Positions 19,064 through 30,160 of a stretch of DNA of 64,000 nt are shown here, piece by piece. How positions within the stretch are numbered: the stretch's first letter is position 1; every line of letters starts with the position of its first letter. The notes beneath the pieces are model-generated. The model made no database searches. It worked only from the letters and a program-made list of their open reading frames with translations, and was not told the origin of the DNA. Source of the DNA: Oscarella lobularis (taxonomy: Eukaryota; Porifera; Homoscleromorpha; Homosclerophorida; Oscarellidae); contig NC_089183.1 of the NCBI RefSeq assembly GCF_947507565.1, positions 1,674,001 to 1,738,000 of the forward strand, read 5' to 3'. The translations under genes and the position numbers were made by a program.

Positions 19064-20525
19064 AAACATGTGTAAGGTAGTCTAATATTAGATGCGGTAG
19101 TCATTGGCGGAAGGGTTAATAACGCCAAATGCGTGCATGGACTGCAGGAGTTGCGCTTGCATGGCGTTAGTTGTGCCTGACGTTAAAGAGGTTACAACAA
19201 ATATACACGTAAAGAGTATTAAAGTTAATTAAGAATATCTATAATGGTTTTAGTTTTTTTTTATAAGGGGTAAACAAAAGCATATTTAGAAAATCTTTAG
19301 TAACCATGGCAACTGTTGGGTCCAGGAATTCCTTGGTAATAGTTTACAGGAAAGGGAGATTGGGGGCTCGGCGTATGCTTTTAGTTCAAAGTTATGGTCG
19401 GTTAAAGGAGTAGTGGTTAGGAAAATTCTTTTAGGATTTTTAGTTGCTAGGGAGACACAGGGATTGCTTAGGGGAGTTGCAGAGCGCATTTCTACCCTTC
19501 CTGAAAAAAAATCCCGGGTGCTCTAGCAGGATTCCAATTTCTCAAAAACCTCTCCTAAATGAATAAGTTACGGGATTAACGTTCCGTTTGGTGCGTTGTA
19601 GGCGTGCTATATATCATTCGAGAGCGCTTTCTGAGCTCTATCTATTTTGGTGCGTATGACGTCATCGGATGTAATCTCTATTTATTGTTAGCAAATTAGT
19701 GTTTTTGGAATTTGTCAACTTATAGCCATAATCTTGTATATTAGATTAAGGAGATTGACAAATATTTTACTGGGGTTTGGTAGAGAATTTTATTCATTTC
19801 AATTTCGGTATAGGGTCTCGCGGGCATATTTGAGGTTTGACGTCATATAATTGTGTTCGTCGGCATATCGGTGTTTTTGTTTCTAAGAGCATTTTATCTG
19901 CTGCAAACGCCATGTATTGTGAGAAGGGAGTTGTGTTGTAGGCATTAGGCAGTGCGGAAAATATTCTTTGTGCATTTTGCGTAGATTCGCGCGGTGACGA
20001 TCCGGGGTTACGTGTATACGGGAGCAGTGTTTTCAGTCATCGCTTTGGAACGGCTTAAAATGGGACGAAGGGGAGGAGAAAGAACGGAGTCGACTGTCGC
20101 GCAGGGTAGGTTGTGTTCGCGTCTTATTTGACCCCGTGCGTTCTGTGGTTTCGGGACCCCGTACGCGTCCGAAGGATTATACTACTCCTTTTCTTTGTTC
20201 CCTGCGCGGTTTTTAGGGTTTGAACGTTTCGCGGCGAGGTTTGGAGCGTATTTGAGGGGCCTTTTCGGCTGCGCGTTGGGAATTGGACCCGAAAGGGGGG
20301 AACGAACGGTGTTTTTCTCGTGATCCTCGTTTTTTCGAGCGGTGCATACTGCGCTGTTTGATTTTAGAGAGCGGTGCTACGCATGGCTTTCCTATTGTTT
20401 TTCCATAGATTGTCGTTTTGAAGGAGTTATTTCTTTTTTCGTTTTTCAGGGGAAGGTTGTTTTGCAAGGAGTTTGGGACAGTCTTGAAGTAGGGGAGAAT
20501 GTTTATTGGTTTTTAAGTTTACGAA
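19064..20525. other. No recognisable gene
   Basis: Mostly AT-rich DNA with GGGG/TTTT-rich stretches. No conserved coding block. The first part of the DDE transposase that begins at 20526 should lie here but is not recognisable. Confidence 0.5.
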
Positions 20526-21239
20526 AACGGCTTCATTCCGGGAGCAGCCCTTGTTTTTCGCTCTAAAGTGAAATCCGACGATTACCACGACGAAATGAAT
20601 CGCAATCATTTTGTTGAGTGGTTCCAAAAACAGCTGCTCCCAAATCTGCCAAAACATTCGTTCATTGTGGTCGACAATGCTCCATACCACAATGTCGTCG
20701 AAGAGAAGATTCCAACAAAGTCGTCGCGGAAGGGGGAAATGCAGGCCTTGCTGACCAAGCACAATATTGAGTGGGAGCCTAAGGACCTAAGAAGAGAGCT
20801 ATTTCAAAAAATTTTAAGTGTGGGGGCCAGCCTTGCCCGACAGACCGGACACACTATCCTTCGCCTGCCAGTTGCCCATTGCGAGCTGAACCCGATCTAG
20901 CTAGACTGGGAACAGGTGAAAGACTTCGCTCGAAAGAGCCACAAGACGTTCCGTTTGGCCGACATCGAGAAGCTGATACCTGCAGCGTTCGAAGAAATCA
21001 CACGAGAGCGCTGGAAGCCATGCTGCGAGCATGCTATAAAAGAAGATTGATTCTGGCGTACAGACGGCCTTTAAGAGGAAGCGGTCGACCAGTTCCTCAT
21101 TGATCTCGGTGCTGACGATAGCGATGATGACGACGAACACGAAGACGACGAAGGAACCGTGTCCGACGACGAGGAAATGGACGAGGACGATCGAAGGCTG
21201 CTCGCTGACGCCCAAGACAATTACGCAGACTATATATAG
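20526..21239 (+). pseudogene. DDE-superfamily (IS630/Tc1-like) transposase C-terminal half, catalytic Glu mutated to stop
   Basis: From NGFIPGAALVFRS the frame runs through SDDYHDEMNRNHFVEWF and FIVVDNAPYHNVV (second catalytic Asp) to LRLPVAHCELNPI. The next codon, which in this family is the catalytic Glu of NPIE, is TAG (20898-20900). The same frame then continues with LDWEQVKDFARKSHKTFRLA, has further stops (TGA after AIKED and TAA after WRTDGL), and ends in an Asp/Glu-rich tail at 21239. The N-terminal HTH and first catalytic Asp are missing. Family: DDE_3-type transposases widespread in invertebrates; exact clade uncertain. Confidence 0.8.
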
Positions 21240-22985
21240 CTAGGCCACACCTAGACCACGCCTCAGTAATTGGTTAATGCAAGGAAGTCTGCGAAGCCAC
21301 GCTCTGACGTTAACGTGCTTGGTACCTGCATTAATCCAACGACGTAATTATTTGAACGGTATAAGTTATATAATATATAATCCTCATCCGGGAACATTAT
21401 TAGAGATCGCGTGAGTATAAGGTCACGGCGAGTAGACTGTACCTCACCTTCATATCGCGGATCCAAATCACAAGAAAAACAAAGCTCCCAACAGTTGTAT
21501 GATTTTAAAGCACTTATCTGATACTAGCCCTACGTAGATCCAACTGGTGTTATGTCCAACTATTTTGAGCATGTTCCCTTCCAAACTGGTAATGATGGTC
21601 CTCCGCAATTGCTGGGCACCTCTCTTTCTTTCCGAGCCGATCCACCACGCACAGGCCTCTTCACTTGAATCCCCCCCTTTGAAATAGTATTCACGGCTCC
21701 ACAATTGCTCATATTGCCCAAGCGTAAACGCGAAAATTTCTTCAGCCAGTAACACTGCAGGGGTAGGCCCAGGGATAACTTGACTATAGTTCCCCTAATG
21801 TCTATGCTACAGCTCCTTTACGGGTAGTATATAACGACCCTGATATTTATCCTATATCGATACTAGGGGTCCCCTACGATTAAATCACCCCTTCATTTCA
21901 GTGGGTCCGATGCAGCCTCCACGTCTCTCTGTCCTCTCCATTGAGCCAACTATAGGAGAAATAACAATCTACAGCCAGCCACAATGGAGTCTCTCTAACA
22001 AATTACCTCCAGTCTCCAGAGACTCTTCCCTCCGTTGTGATAGCCCTCTCCCCGCAAAAATTTACATATTGTCCCTTCTTTGCAACAGAAAATAAATTAT
22101 TCCTATACAATAAATATATTAAGAATTCTGAGCTTTCCCTCCGGAAAAACGATCCTTACCCAATTCCGAAGAACGATGTGCTTCCCAAAATACCTGAAGA
22201 GTATCTTGCCTCCCTTCTGCACGAGTTATTCTACCCAGAAACATCGAAGTAATCGCGCCGGAGAAAACCTAAAATAGAAAAATTTAAAAACGGTTCCGCG
22301 CAAAATCGATCAAAAAATGCATGCTTGGTCACGCAATCGAAGACCAATCGCACGATATACGACTTTCGAAAAAACGCAAATCGCGAATTTCATTACTAAC
22401 GGATCCCCAAATTCCGCCACGCGACGCGAAAAGTCGCTCAAACGCGTTCAAAAACCGTTGGTACGAAGTACGATCCTCGAGAGCCTTCGAAAAGGTACGC
22501 GGATCGTGCAACAATACTCTTTACGACTATAGGACCCCAAAACCACATCGCGCGATGCCTAACACTATTCGAACGCGTTTCTTACCTTTCGCAGGGACCG
22601 ATTCAGTCTTCGTTGGCTCCGATCTCCCCGTTTTGAAGCGATTCTGACGTCTTGAATGCCAATCACCTGTCCGGAATCGTGCAACCCGGATAACGACGGC
22701 GATTGGTAATGCATGGACGGCTCTCCTCAATTCGTCAGACGATCGTACATTGGAAGTGTATTCAGAAAAAGCGCGTCATTTTGAATTACACCACTAACCG
22801 TACAAAGGCGATGGTGAAGTCAAGAAATGGTCACTCTCAATCCCTTGACGGGAAGTGTATGTCCTATCTAATCGAAAACGTATAGGTATGCATGAAAAAA
22901 ATGTTGCCCGGGGCCTGAAACGAGACAAATTGAAAGCGGCAATCTTCTAATAGGATTACCAAACCATATACAGAAATTATTAAAG
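21240..22985. other. No recognisable gene; CpG-rich block at 22.3-22.7 kb
   Basis: AT-rich apart from a 400-bp CpG-rich block (22300-22720). A 95-codon minus frame at 21468-21755 has a plausible composition but matches nothing I recognise. Confidence 0.45.
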
Positions 22986-22989
22986 CACC

Positions 22990-24084
22990 GTGACCAAATT
23001 GGACAAGCTCACGCCGCAGATTGTGTCAGGTGCTGTGGCAACTCGGCGTTACCCTGACAGAGCGATTTCCTAAATCACATTTACTATCTTTAGCTCTTTT
23101 CATATTTTTACCATTGGCAGTCTTACAAAAAAATAGAGAGTCGTACAATAAAGTATTTAGATAGAAGCTTCCTCTTTACATTATGGCACATTGGAAGTGC
23201 AACGTCTTATAGAAGACTTTCTGCTCGACTAATTAATGATTCTTTAACATTACTGATTGTCAGTAAAACTTTTTCGTCACATCCGCGAAACACGCGCTCC
23301 ACTGAGAGCATCATTTCAAAACAGCGTTAGTAACTCTTGTTAAACTCTGGTTAAACTTCCTGGCTTATACTCTTTTAGAATTGTTAGTAATGAAGCATCG
23401 GAGCTTTCCTTTTGTCCCTCTATCGCCTCTATACATTTGTCACACAATTTAGAACTCTTCCTAAGACTATGTAAACAATAACCTAATATATAAAAGATTC
23501 TGTTCCGCTCAATTTCACTCACTTCATCCGCAATAATTTCTGGTAGTGAATCTCGTTTGAAATCAATGTCTGACTCAGGCTCGTCCGGTTCCTCAGGCTC
23601 ATCCGGTTGTTGGAAAAGTTCCCCTGAGAACTCGCGGTCGCCATCAGAGCAGTTTTCATTCCGATTAGGTAGTTTCATGTACCGCATAACATTTCAATCT
23701 TTTTTGACCGTCTTGACAAATGTTGAACCGTCGTAGTGATCCTAGAATAGCCTCGGACGATAGTCCTCATTTTGTCTACTGACTAACGACTCGAAAAACG
23801 CACCTCGCAAAGCATTGGGAAGCCACTTGTTTCGCTTTACTTCTGCCTGCCATTGACGTCGCCTTTCACGATCGCGAGGGAATCTGTACATTGCGTAGCC
23901 TTTTCGGTGCGATTGGAGCACCCTAGAGCGGAGCAGGAAGGCATGTTTCCGCCGAGTCGGCTATCGATCGAAAAGAGCAAGCACACTGATGGATTTTCGT
24001 ATTGCGCTGGATACAAGATGGCGCCCACGAAATCACGTGACTAATCAAATTGGCACAGCTCTCTCTATATACGGCTCGGCCCTG
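22990..24084 (-). mobile_element. Internally deleted P element (relative of 8327-11324)
   Basis: The right edge, read on minus, starts CAGGGCC and shares the subterminal AGAGAGCTGTGCCAA...TCACGTGA...GGCGCCATCTTGT order with the 5' end of the complete P element. A THAP start (MPSCSALGCSNRTEK) follows, with a frameshift. Sequence then jumps to the C-terminal acidic region and IERNRIFYILGYCLHSLRKS, homologous to QNGMFYILGYCVHSLKRT in the complete copy. The 3' non-coding part (TGTACGACTC..., GATTTAGGAAATCGCTCTG) is also shared. The central transposase core is missing. I could not find a matching left inverted end, so the left boundary is approximate. Confidence 0.78.
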
Positions 24085-24151
24085 ACAATGCCGTGGCAAA
24101 ATATCACTTACTATTATTCGAAATAATATATATATATACTATATACATATA

Positions 24152-24498
24152 CAGTGCGGTCAGAAAGTTTTCGGCACATTTAAGATTAACATAGTTTATG
24201 TTTACTGCCGAAAAACACATTTAGAAACCCTTGGTGCCCCGTAGGCCTTTGTTTCAACTAGTAAAAACGACAGGCATTTTGACACTAACTGCAGTCAGGT
24301 GTTTTAATAGCGATTTTACTAACTACTAGTAGAAAGAAAGGTGTCCCTATTATATCAGATACGTGGTTATGGGGTTTTGCTGATACGAACTATACGTATA
24401 TATATTTACATATACTTTCCGGGTAAAGAAACTCATCAGATCGCACATGCGTGATATGAGTAAATTTGGAAGGTGCCGAAAACTTTCTAACACCACTG
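24152..24498. mobile_element. Tc1/mariner-type MITE in a TA microsatellite
   Basis: A 347-bp unit begins CAGTGCGGTCAGAAAGTTTT and ends with the inverse of CAGTGGTGTTAGAAAGTTTT, sharing AGAAAGTTTTCGGCAC in both 26-bp ends. TA dinucleotides flank it (24150-24151, 24499-24500), and it is embedded in (TA)n on both sides. There is no coding capacity. Confidence 0.88.
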
Positions 24499-24642
24499 TA
24501 TATATATATATATTCCGAGAATGTCTTCGACGTCTAATCGGGTGATTACAGTGAAACCTGCGTAATCCACTTGGCTTATTGAGGAGAGCGGCATCAGGGC
24601 AGCAAAGGAAGCGGAGAAGTTTTCACGGTCGCTTTTGACGCA

Positions 24643-25095
24643 ATGAAGGTGAAGGACGATCTCGTGTTTCACAGAGAATCCAACGAGATTTGCGGCTTGA
24701 CCATTATATGGGAGGCCATTGAGCAACTGGAAATGAGCGGCTTCAAAGTCGTCGCAATTACTTGTGATGGAGCTGCGCCAAACATGCGGTTCTTTAGGAT
24801 TCACAGCCGAGACCTACTTTGCCACATGACCCCAATCCATATTCCGTGGAGAAGAGGAATATTCATTTTTTCTGACGTTCCACACCTCGTCAAAACGACG
24901 CGGAACTGCTTCTCTCATTCGTTCAAAACAGGAAAGACCCGAAGTATGCAGGTAATGCAGCTGGCATTCCCATTACGTCCGTTGATTTTTGAATAATTGT
25001 GTGCCCCTAGTTGAATGCCAAGCACATCACTTGGCAGCATATCGTCAGAATCAGCTATGCATCTCTCAGTATTATGCGAGAAAGGGCATACATCT
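24643..25095 (+). pseudogene. P-element-like transposase fragment (core)
   Basis: Starts MKVKDDLVFHRESNEICG, lacks the expected following block, then continues LTIIWEAIEQLEMSGFKVVA, TCDGAAPNMRFFRIH (catalytic-Asp segment) and FSDVPHLVKTTRNCFSHSF, the most conserved P/THAP9-type core. A 57-bp GT-AG intron (about 24953-25009) joins it to LNAKHITWQHIVR. Upstream and downstream parts are missing. It is the same branch as the C-terminal fragment at 4198-4945, possibly the same ancestral family in two pieces. Confidence 0.75.
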
Positions 25096-25427
25096 GTTCT
25101 AGTTTTTGATTAATTAAGTTATCCAGACTGAGAGTGGAAAGAAAAATGTATGATAGGGTCTTATCTAATCTTCGGTGGTCGGCGGTGGTGGCACCTGCCA
25201 CTGTTTTTTAGGCCAACCAGTAAAATTTTAACCGACCACATTCTCGCGCGTGCGCATTGAAAAACATAACTACACTCGAACCTCTCATATCCGGACCTCT
25301 AAGTTACGGGCACCTCTCAGGACCGGGTAGCTCTTAGAATAAGTTCCCGTATACGCATACGCAGTGCATTGCTACGTAATACACAGTTCTTCGGCGTTTC
25401 GTCGCGTGCGGCACGTTCCTTGCGTTA
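25096..25427. other. Intergenic, with Tigger-like left end
   Basis: AT-rich. At about 25272 the sequence ACTCGAACCTCTCATATCCG resembles Tigger/pogo terminal repeats and is probably the left end of the element carrying 25428-26684. Confidence 0.5.
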
Positions 25428-26684
25428 ATGGCCGGAAAGGAAAAGAGGAAGCGCGTATCTCTAACCCTGGAAACAAAGCTAGAACTCATTCGCGCCATTC
25501 GAGATGGTTGTTCTCAGAGGTTAGTGTCCGAGAAGTTTGGTGTGCCCAAATCAACGGTGGCAGACATCTGGAATTGTAAAGAAAAAATCGAAGAGCACCT
25601 TAGCGCATCTGAGTATCCTGAGCTGGCTAAAAAAAGGAAAATTATTAAGCGGCCAATCTTTGATAAGGTCGATCAAGCCTGTTTCCTGTGGTTCTCGCAG
25701 CAAAGGTCAAAAGGAGCTGCAATTTCTGGCCCTCTTCTTCAGGAAAAAGCAAAAGATCTTTATCATGATCTGCATCCTCCTGGAAGCAGGCGCGATGATT
25801 TCAAGGCTAGTTCTGGGTGGCTTGAAAAGTTTTGCATTCGCCATGGAATAAAGCAAGTTTCGCTGCAAGGCGAGTTGCTCTCAGCAGATTTTTCTGCTGT
25901 AGAACCGTTTGTAAAGAGCCTTGCTGAGATAATTGCAGCAGAAAATTATTCTCTACACCAAATATTCAACGCTGATGGCAGGCCTCTGGTGGAGGCTAAT
26001 GCCTTCAAAGTCTCTTGTTCGCAGAGATGAACGGAAAGCAAAAAATTTCAAAAAGTCTGAAGACCGAGTAACGCTACTGGGGTGCGCGAGCGCATCAGGG
26101 ACATGCCGACTACGCTTGGCTTTGGTTCATAAGAGTGCAAAGCCGCGCTGCTTTAGGAAGGGTGAAATGATCACTTTGCCTGTTGATTACTTTTCACAGA
26201 AAAGAAGCTGGATGGACACAACAGTGTTTACTGATTGGTTCCATAACAAGTTTGTGCCATTTGTCAGGAAATTCTGCGAAGAAAACTCCATAGAATTTAA
26301 AGTTTTGCTTTTCAATCAATGCATCAAGGTGTTCTTGACCCCCTTAAACGACGTTACAAGAAGCATCTTCTTCGCTTTGTTGTCAGAGAAAACGATTCGC
26401 AGCCAGTCACAGACGTTCTCAAAACCATAACACTGAAGGACGTCATTCACTGGGTCGCTAGGTCCTGGAAAGAGGCAAGCGAAGAGAGTTTGAAGAAAGC
26501 CTGGAAATATTTACTCCCAGCTAAGTCTTTTGCTGCAAACGAGGAAGCCGATCCCTTTGAAGACGTTGATACGGCCGAATTGATCGATGCTTTAGGCTTC
26601 GGCGAAGGAAGCGACAATTGGGAGAATCTGGAGAATGGCTCGCAGAAGACAGAGATGATCCTGGTTTCGCTCGCTCTAGCTTGA
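25428..26684 (+). pseudogene. Tigger/pogo (TIGD-like) transposase with frameshift and internal deletion
   Basis: ATG 25428 opens a CENP-B/psq helix-turn-helix (RVSLTLETKLELIRAIRDGC, FGVPKSTVADIW), then the second Tc5/CENP-B domain ending SSGWLEKFCIRHGIK, then the DDE core. The first Asp lies in IFNAD at about 25975, where a frameshift occurs. The next frame continues GLWWRLMPSKSLV and RVTLLGCASASGTCRL through WFHNKFVPFVRKF. At about 26310 the block that should contain the second catalytic Asp (LDNAPAH) and the third is deleted; KVLLFNQ runs straight into MHQGVLDPLKRRYKK. The C-terminal DVIHWVARSWKEASEESL region follows to 26684. Non-functional, but still about 420 codons long. Confidence 0.85.
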
Positions 26685-26984
26685 TGAATCTCGTGCAACT
26701 AGCTCTGGCTCGACAGCTGTGAAGATGGAAAGGATTCCTCGCCGGAAATCACGGACGTGACGTAACGCGTGGGGTCTGCTCTCGTCGAACTAGAGCGAAA
26801 GAGGTGATCGGCAGCGATTTTGCGCGAAAGAATCGTTCGGCCCAGCTGTAAAAAAGCCTTTAGGACGCGCGATGAGTCGGCGCAGACGAGAACAGCTGTG
26901 CATGGTGCATGCACGAAACAATGGCGTGACGTCATGATGTCTGCCACCTGTCATCGCGCGTCGTCCTTTTTTTTCTAGGCTACA

Positions 26985-27550
26985 AAGGCGCCTTTTCGGA
27001 CCACGAAGCTGTCGAGAAGTCTATGCGTCTGCTCGTTTTGCGCCGAAAAGAGTGGGAGAAGGGCGCTGTCGTGAGTGGGGCCCCTTTGAGGATCGAATGT
27101 AAAATCCACGGGTTCTTCACTCTGACGTTTGCTCTTTCAGCTTCCTTGCGTCGCGCATTGCATCGATTCCTCCGTTCGCAGATGAGAGAAGCCACCCCTC
27201 GACTTGTATACAAGCACGTTTCGTGATTCTTTTCTTTTAGTCGCTACGAAGACTCTTTTATGGAAGAAAGAAGTGTCTGGAGCACAATAGTCGTGTCGGA
27301 GAGAAAAAGCAGTTGTAGTAAGTGGGGCCCCCTTTGAGGAATTTTTTGAAATTGATGTACCTGAAATTATTCTGGACTCTAACGTTTGTCCTTTTAGGTG
27401 AATGTATTTGCGTGCGTAATGCACGGCATTTGTAGTAAGTGGAGCCCCCTTTGAGGAATTTTTTTGAAATTGATGCACCTGAATTTATTCTGGACTCTAA
27501 CGTTTGTCCTTTTAGGTGAATGTTTTTGCGTGCGTAATGCACGGCATTTG
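26985..27550 (+). repeat. Tandem ~118-bp repeats containing splice-like exon/intron units
   Basis: Two near-identical units (about 27313-27430 and 27431-27549) and one diverged unit (about 27066-27180). Each contains a donor-like GTRAGTGGGGCCCC, then TTTGAGGA and TCTAACGTTTGTCCTTTTAG, an acceptor-like end, followed by a short exon-like block (CGTGCGTAATGCACGG). The diverged unit follows a credible exon (after TTTTTTTCTAG at about 26979) reading YKGAFSDHEAVEKSMRLLVL and RRKEWEKGAV. This looks like duplication of an exon with its intron in an unrecognised gene. Confidence 0.55.
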
Positions 27551-27722
27551 GCTAACGGATCTTTCTTTGCCTGGGGCGTGGTATTGGTATGACGTTTTTA
27601 TTTAATTAATGACGTTAAGTTCGTGCGTTATTTAGGTGCTGTAGCACATGTTCCATTGTAGCACAGGTTCTTCTAGGAATTTCACCTACAATTGACAATC
27701 ACATCAATTTACAATTTCCATT

Positions 27723-28793
27723 CGTCGCCGCACCACTGTTGGACAGCGTCTGCCAAAAGATATTGTTACAAAAGTTATTTCTTTTCTGCTGCATTGTCGA
27801 CAACTACTTCTAAAGTACCAATTCTCTCCTGCATCAATAGCAAACACGGACGAAACTCCATTCTGGATGAATATGCCTGGCGCCACAACCGTTGAGCAGG
27901 TTGGCGCAAAGTCAGTTCCACTCAAAACTACAGGGCACGACAAGAACCGTTTTACTGTTGCCTTGAGTGCGTTCGCCGACGGAAGAAAACTACCGCCGTA
28001 CATTATTTTCAAAGGCGTTCGTCCAATTCCAGAGTTGTCAAAAATTCCTGGAGTTGTCATTGCGCACAGCAAAAATGGCTGGATGAATCAAGACCTGACA
28101 AAGGACTGGGTGCTTAGAGTTTGGGGCTCTCATTTGAAAAATGATTGCTTATTTGGGATGCTTACGAATGTCACAGCACTGAAACCATCAAATCTCTTTT
28201 GAAAACACAAGCGAATACTCTTATGGGCGTTATTCCCGGAGGTTTGACGAATCAATTGCAGCCTGCTGACATCTCGTGGAATAAACCGTTCAAAGCCACC
28301 TACAGGGAGAAATATGACGACTGGATTGCGACTGGAGAGAAATCCCTTACTCCGGCGGGAAATTTGCGTCCTCCAAGCAAAGCCATCGTCGTTGATTGGG
28401 TGAAATCAGCCTGGCAATCAGTTTCGTCCGATGTTATTAGGAAGTCGTTTCGTGTTACTGGCATGTCACTAAAAACAGACGGATCAGAAGACAGCGAAAT
28501 TAGATGCATTCAAATGGATGGTGTAGCTTCAGAAGCAAGGGACCTTATTGCGCGAGAAATAGAGCTATTGACAACGCAAGCCATGCAGCACAGTAGAAGA
28601 CGTGAGTGCTGTTATTGAAGAAGACGAAGAAGAACTAGAAAACAACGAAATTGTGGTAGAAAATGACATTGACGAAGACTATTTAAAGAGAACATCTAAT
28701 AAATGTACCTGTATGTACCGAATCCTAAAAGACATTCTTGAAATTTATGGATCTATCTTCTTTCATTACCGCTACAGTGCCAATAAAAAATAA
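27723..28793 (+). pseudogene. Pogo-family transposase, N-terminally truncated
   Basis: Starts mid-protein at RRRTTVGQRLPKDIV, the end of the DNA-binding domain. Then ANTDETPFWMNMPGATTVEQ (first catalytic Asp), GHDKNRFTVALSAFADGRKL and, after a frameshift near 28143, LIWDAYECHS (second Asp) and NQLQPADISWNKPFK (third Asp). The C-terminal part includes VVDWVKSAWQSVSSDVIRKS, and after another frame change near 28600 an acidic tail. All three catalytic Asp residues are visible. The right end probably lies at about 28873, where AAATACGG is followed by TA; this end sits inside the next feature, a second integrase-core copy. Confidence 0.82.
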
Positions 28794-28874
28794 ACGCCGC
28801 CCTCTATTTGACGCCTCCTCTGCCGTCATTCCGAAACATATTGACGCCGCGGCTTTTATTAGAGTAAATACGGT

Positions 28875-29533
28875 AAGCTCATTTGGTGGAAGTGTGTGAT
28901 TCACGGATGCGTCGACGGATATAGTCGCTTGATCACCTACACGGAATGCGCAGACAACAATAAAGCAGCCACGGTACTAAGTTTTTTCAGAGGAGCTACA
29001 GCCGAGTACGGAATGCCATCGCGAGTGAGGGGTGCCAGGGGGAGTCTCCACGTACACTCGATCCTCGATTATCCGAACCTCGTTTAACCAAACCCTCGAT
29101 TATCCAAAATGTAAATTAAGTCACGTGAGCTAATTTGCTAACGCGCTATGCTTAAATGATGTCATTAACGTCAAACATTTACGGAAATTTCCAAAATTGC
29201 TTCCTTCGAACCGTACGTTCGATTTCTAACTTACCCTCGATTATCCGAAATTTTGATTATCCGAACACCCCCTGGAACATTGAGGTTCGGATAAATGCTG
29301 GAGCAAAGAGGGTTGAATCGAATCTAAGTTATAGTTGTATCCAGCGTCCACAATCGTATTGAGCGCATGTGGGTTGAAGTTCGGCGAATTGTAATAGACA
29401 GATTTCGCAGCCTTTTTATCACCTCGAAAACACGGGACATCTTGACATCTTGTCCGACATCGATTTATTCTGCCTAAAATGCATCTTTCTTCCTAGTATC
29501 AATGACGCGTTGAAAGGGTTTACATCTCTGTAG
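28875..29533 (+). pseudogene. Integrase-core transposase copy 2, interrupted by a MITE
   Basis: Starts directly at the TA after the pogo right end with KLIWWKCVIHGCVDGYSRLI and DNNKAATVLSFFRGATAEYG, then PSRVRG, matching IDGYSRLIVYIHASTNNTAS and PSRVRSDYG in the first copy. At about 29040 it is interrupted. The protein resumes at about 29343 with VHNRIERMWVEVRRIV, then after a frameshift with LDILSDIDLFCLKCIFLPSI, and has TAG for the Trp before NNH. The part carrying the second catalytic Asp is lost at the insertion. Read together with the pogo junction, this copy was hit twice by pogo-type elements. Confidence 0.75.
29045..29330. mobile_element. Pogo/Tigger-type MITE inserted in integrase-core copy 2
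   Basis: A ~285-bp stretch with CTCGATTATCCGAACCTCG at its left and the inverse, TGAGGTTCGGATAA, near its right. Internal extra copies of CTCGATTATCC occur at about 29095 and 29235. No coding capacity. Exact boundaries are uncertain because both edges are diverged. Confidence 0.65.
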
Positions 29534-30060
29534 AACAATCACGCAGGAAAGGGGAGGGTCGCCACGACAGTTATGGCTAACAAGAATGATTACGTCTGAT
29601 GCCGACTTGCAAACAGTTTGACCGGATTACAGACAGAATGAATACGCTGACATGGATTTGTCAGAAGACGAGAGTGGTTGTGCCGCAAATTGAAGTGCAA
29701 TTTTCCACGCAATCTACAGATAAACTCAGTCGAAGAGTCGATCCACTTGCTCAATATGGTGCCTATGGCTGCATTCAATGCGTTTAAGAACGCAACTTCG
29801 CGCGCGGCGAATACCCGAAAAGACATTTAGTGGCTGTTGCTCAGTTAACATGATTGGTCTTAGACTGGTCCTATACTTTGGCTTATATGAAATTTCTGTC
29901 GTGATACTCCCTTCTGTTACTCTTATTATTCTGCCGTTGAGAATATATCGATACGCTTCTCTTGGTTTTCATCTATATCTTGCCGTTGGTCTTATCTATC
30001 CTTCTGTTGGTCTTCTATATCATACCTCTGCTGTTACTAGCTTTTGTCCCTATCGGCGCT
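29534..30060. other. No recognisable gene
   Basis: AT-rich with TC-rich imperfect repeats (GTTGGTCTTATCTATCCTTC type) at 29940-30040. No coding signal. Confidence 0.5.
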
Positions 30061-30061
30061 T

Positions 30062-30160
30062 CATAATCACAGGGGCATCTGTAATCACAGGGGATCTGTG
30101 ATCACGGGGGATCTGTGATCACAGGATATTTGTGATCACAGAAGAATCTGTGATCACACG
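30062..30160. repeat. Tandem array of TGTGATCACA palindromes
   Basis: Six units of 15-20 bp based on ATCTGTGATCACAGGGG. Three or four contain the perfect 10-bp palindrome TGTGATCACA and the rest are one-base variants. Units differ in spacing and there are no unique spacers, so it is not a CRISPR array. It could bind a dimeric transcription factor or form hairpins. Confidence 0.85.

Noticed and set aside
27137-27542. Minus-strand frames across the 118-bp repeats
   Set aside because: They repeat the same peptide because the DNA is tandemly repeated; the plus strand shows splice signals instead.
30062-30160. CRISPR-like array
   Set aside because: Units are adjacent palindromes without unique spacers, in a eukaryotic context with no cas genes.
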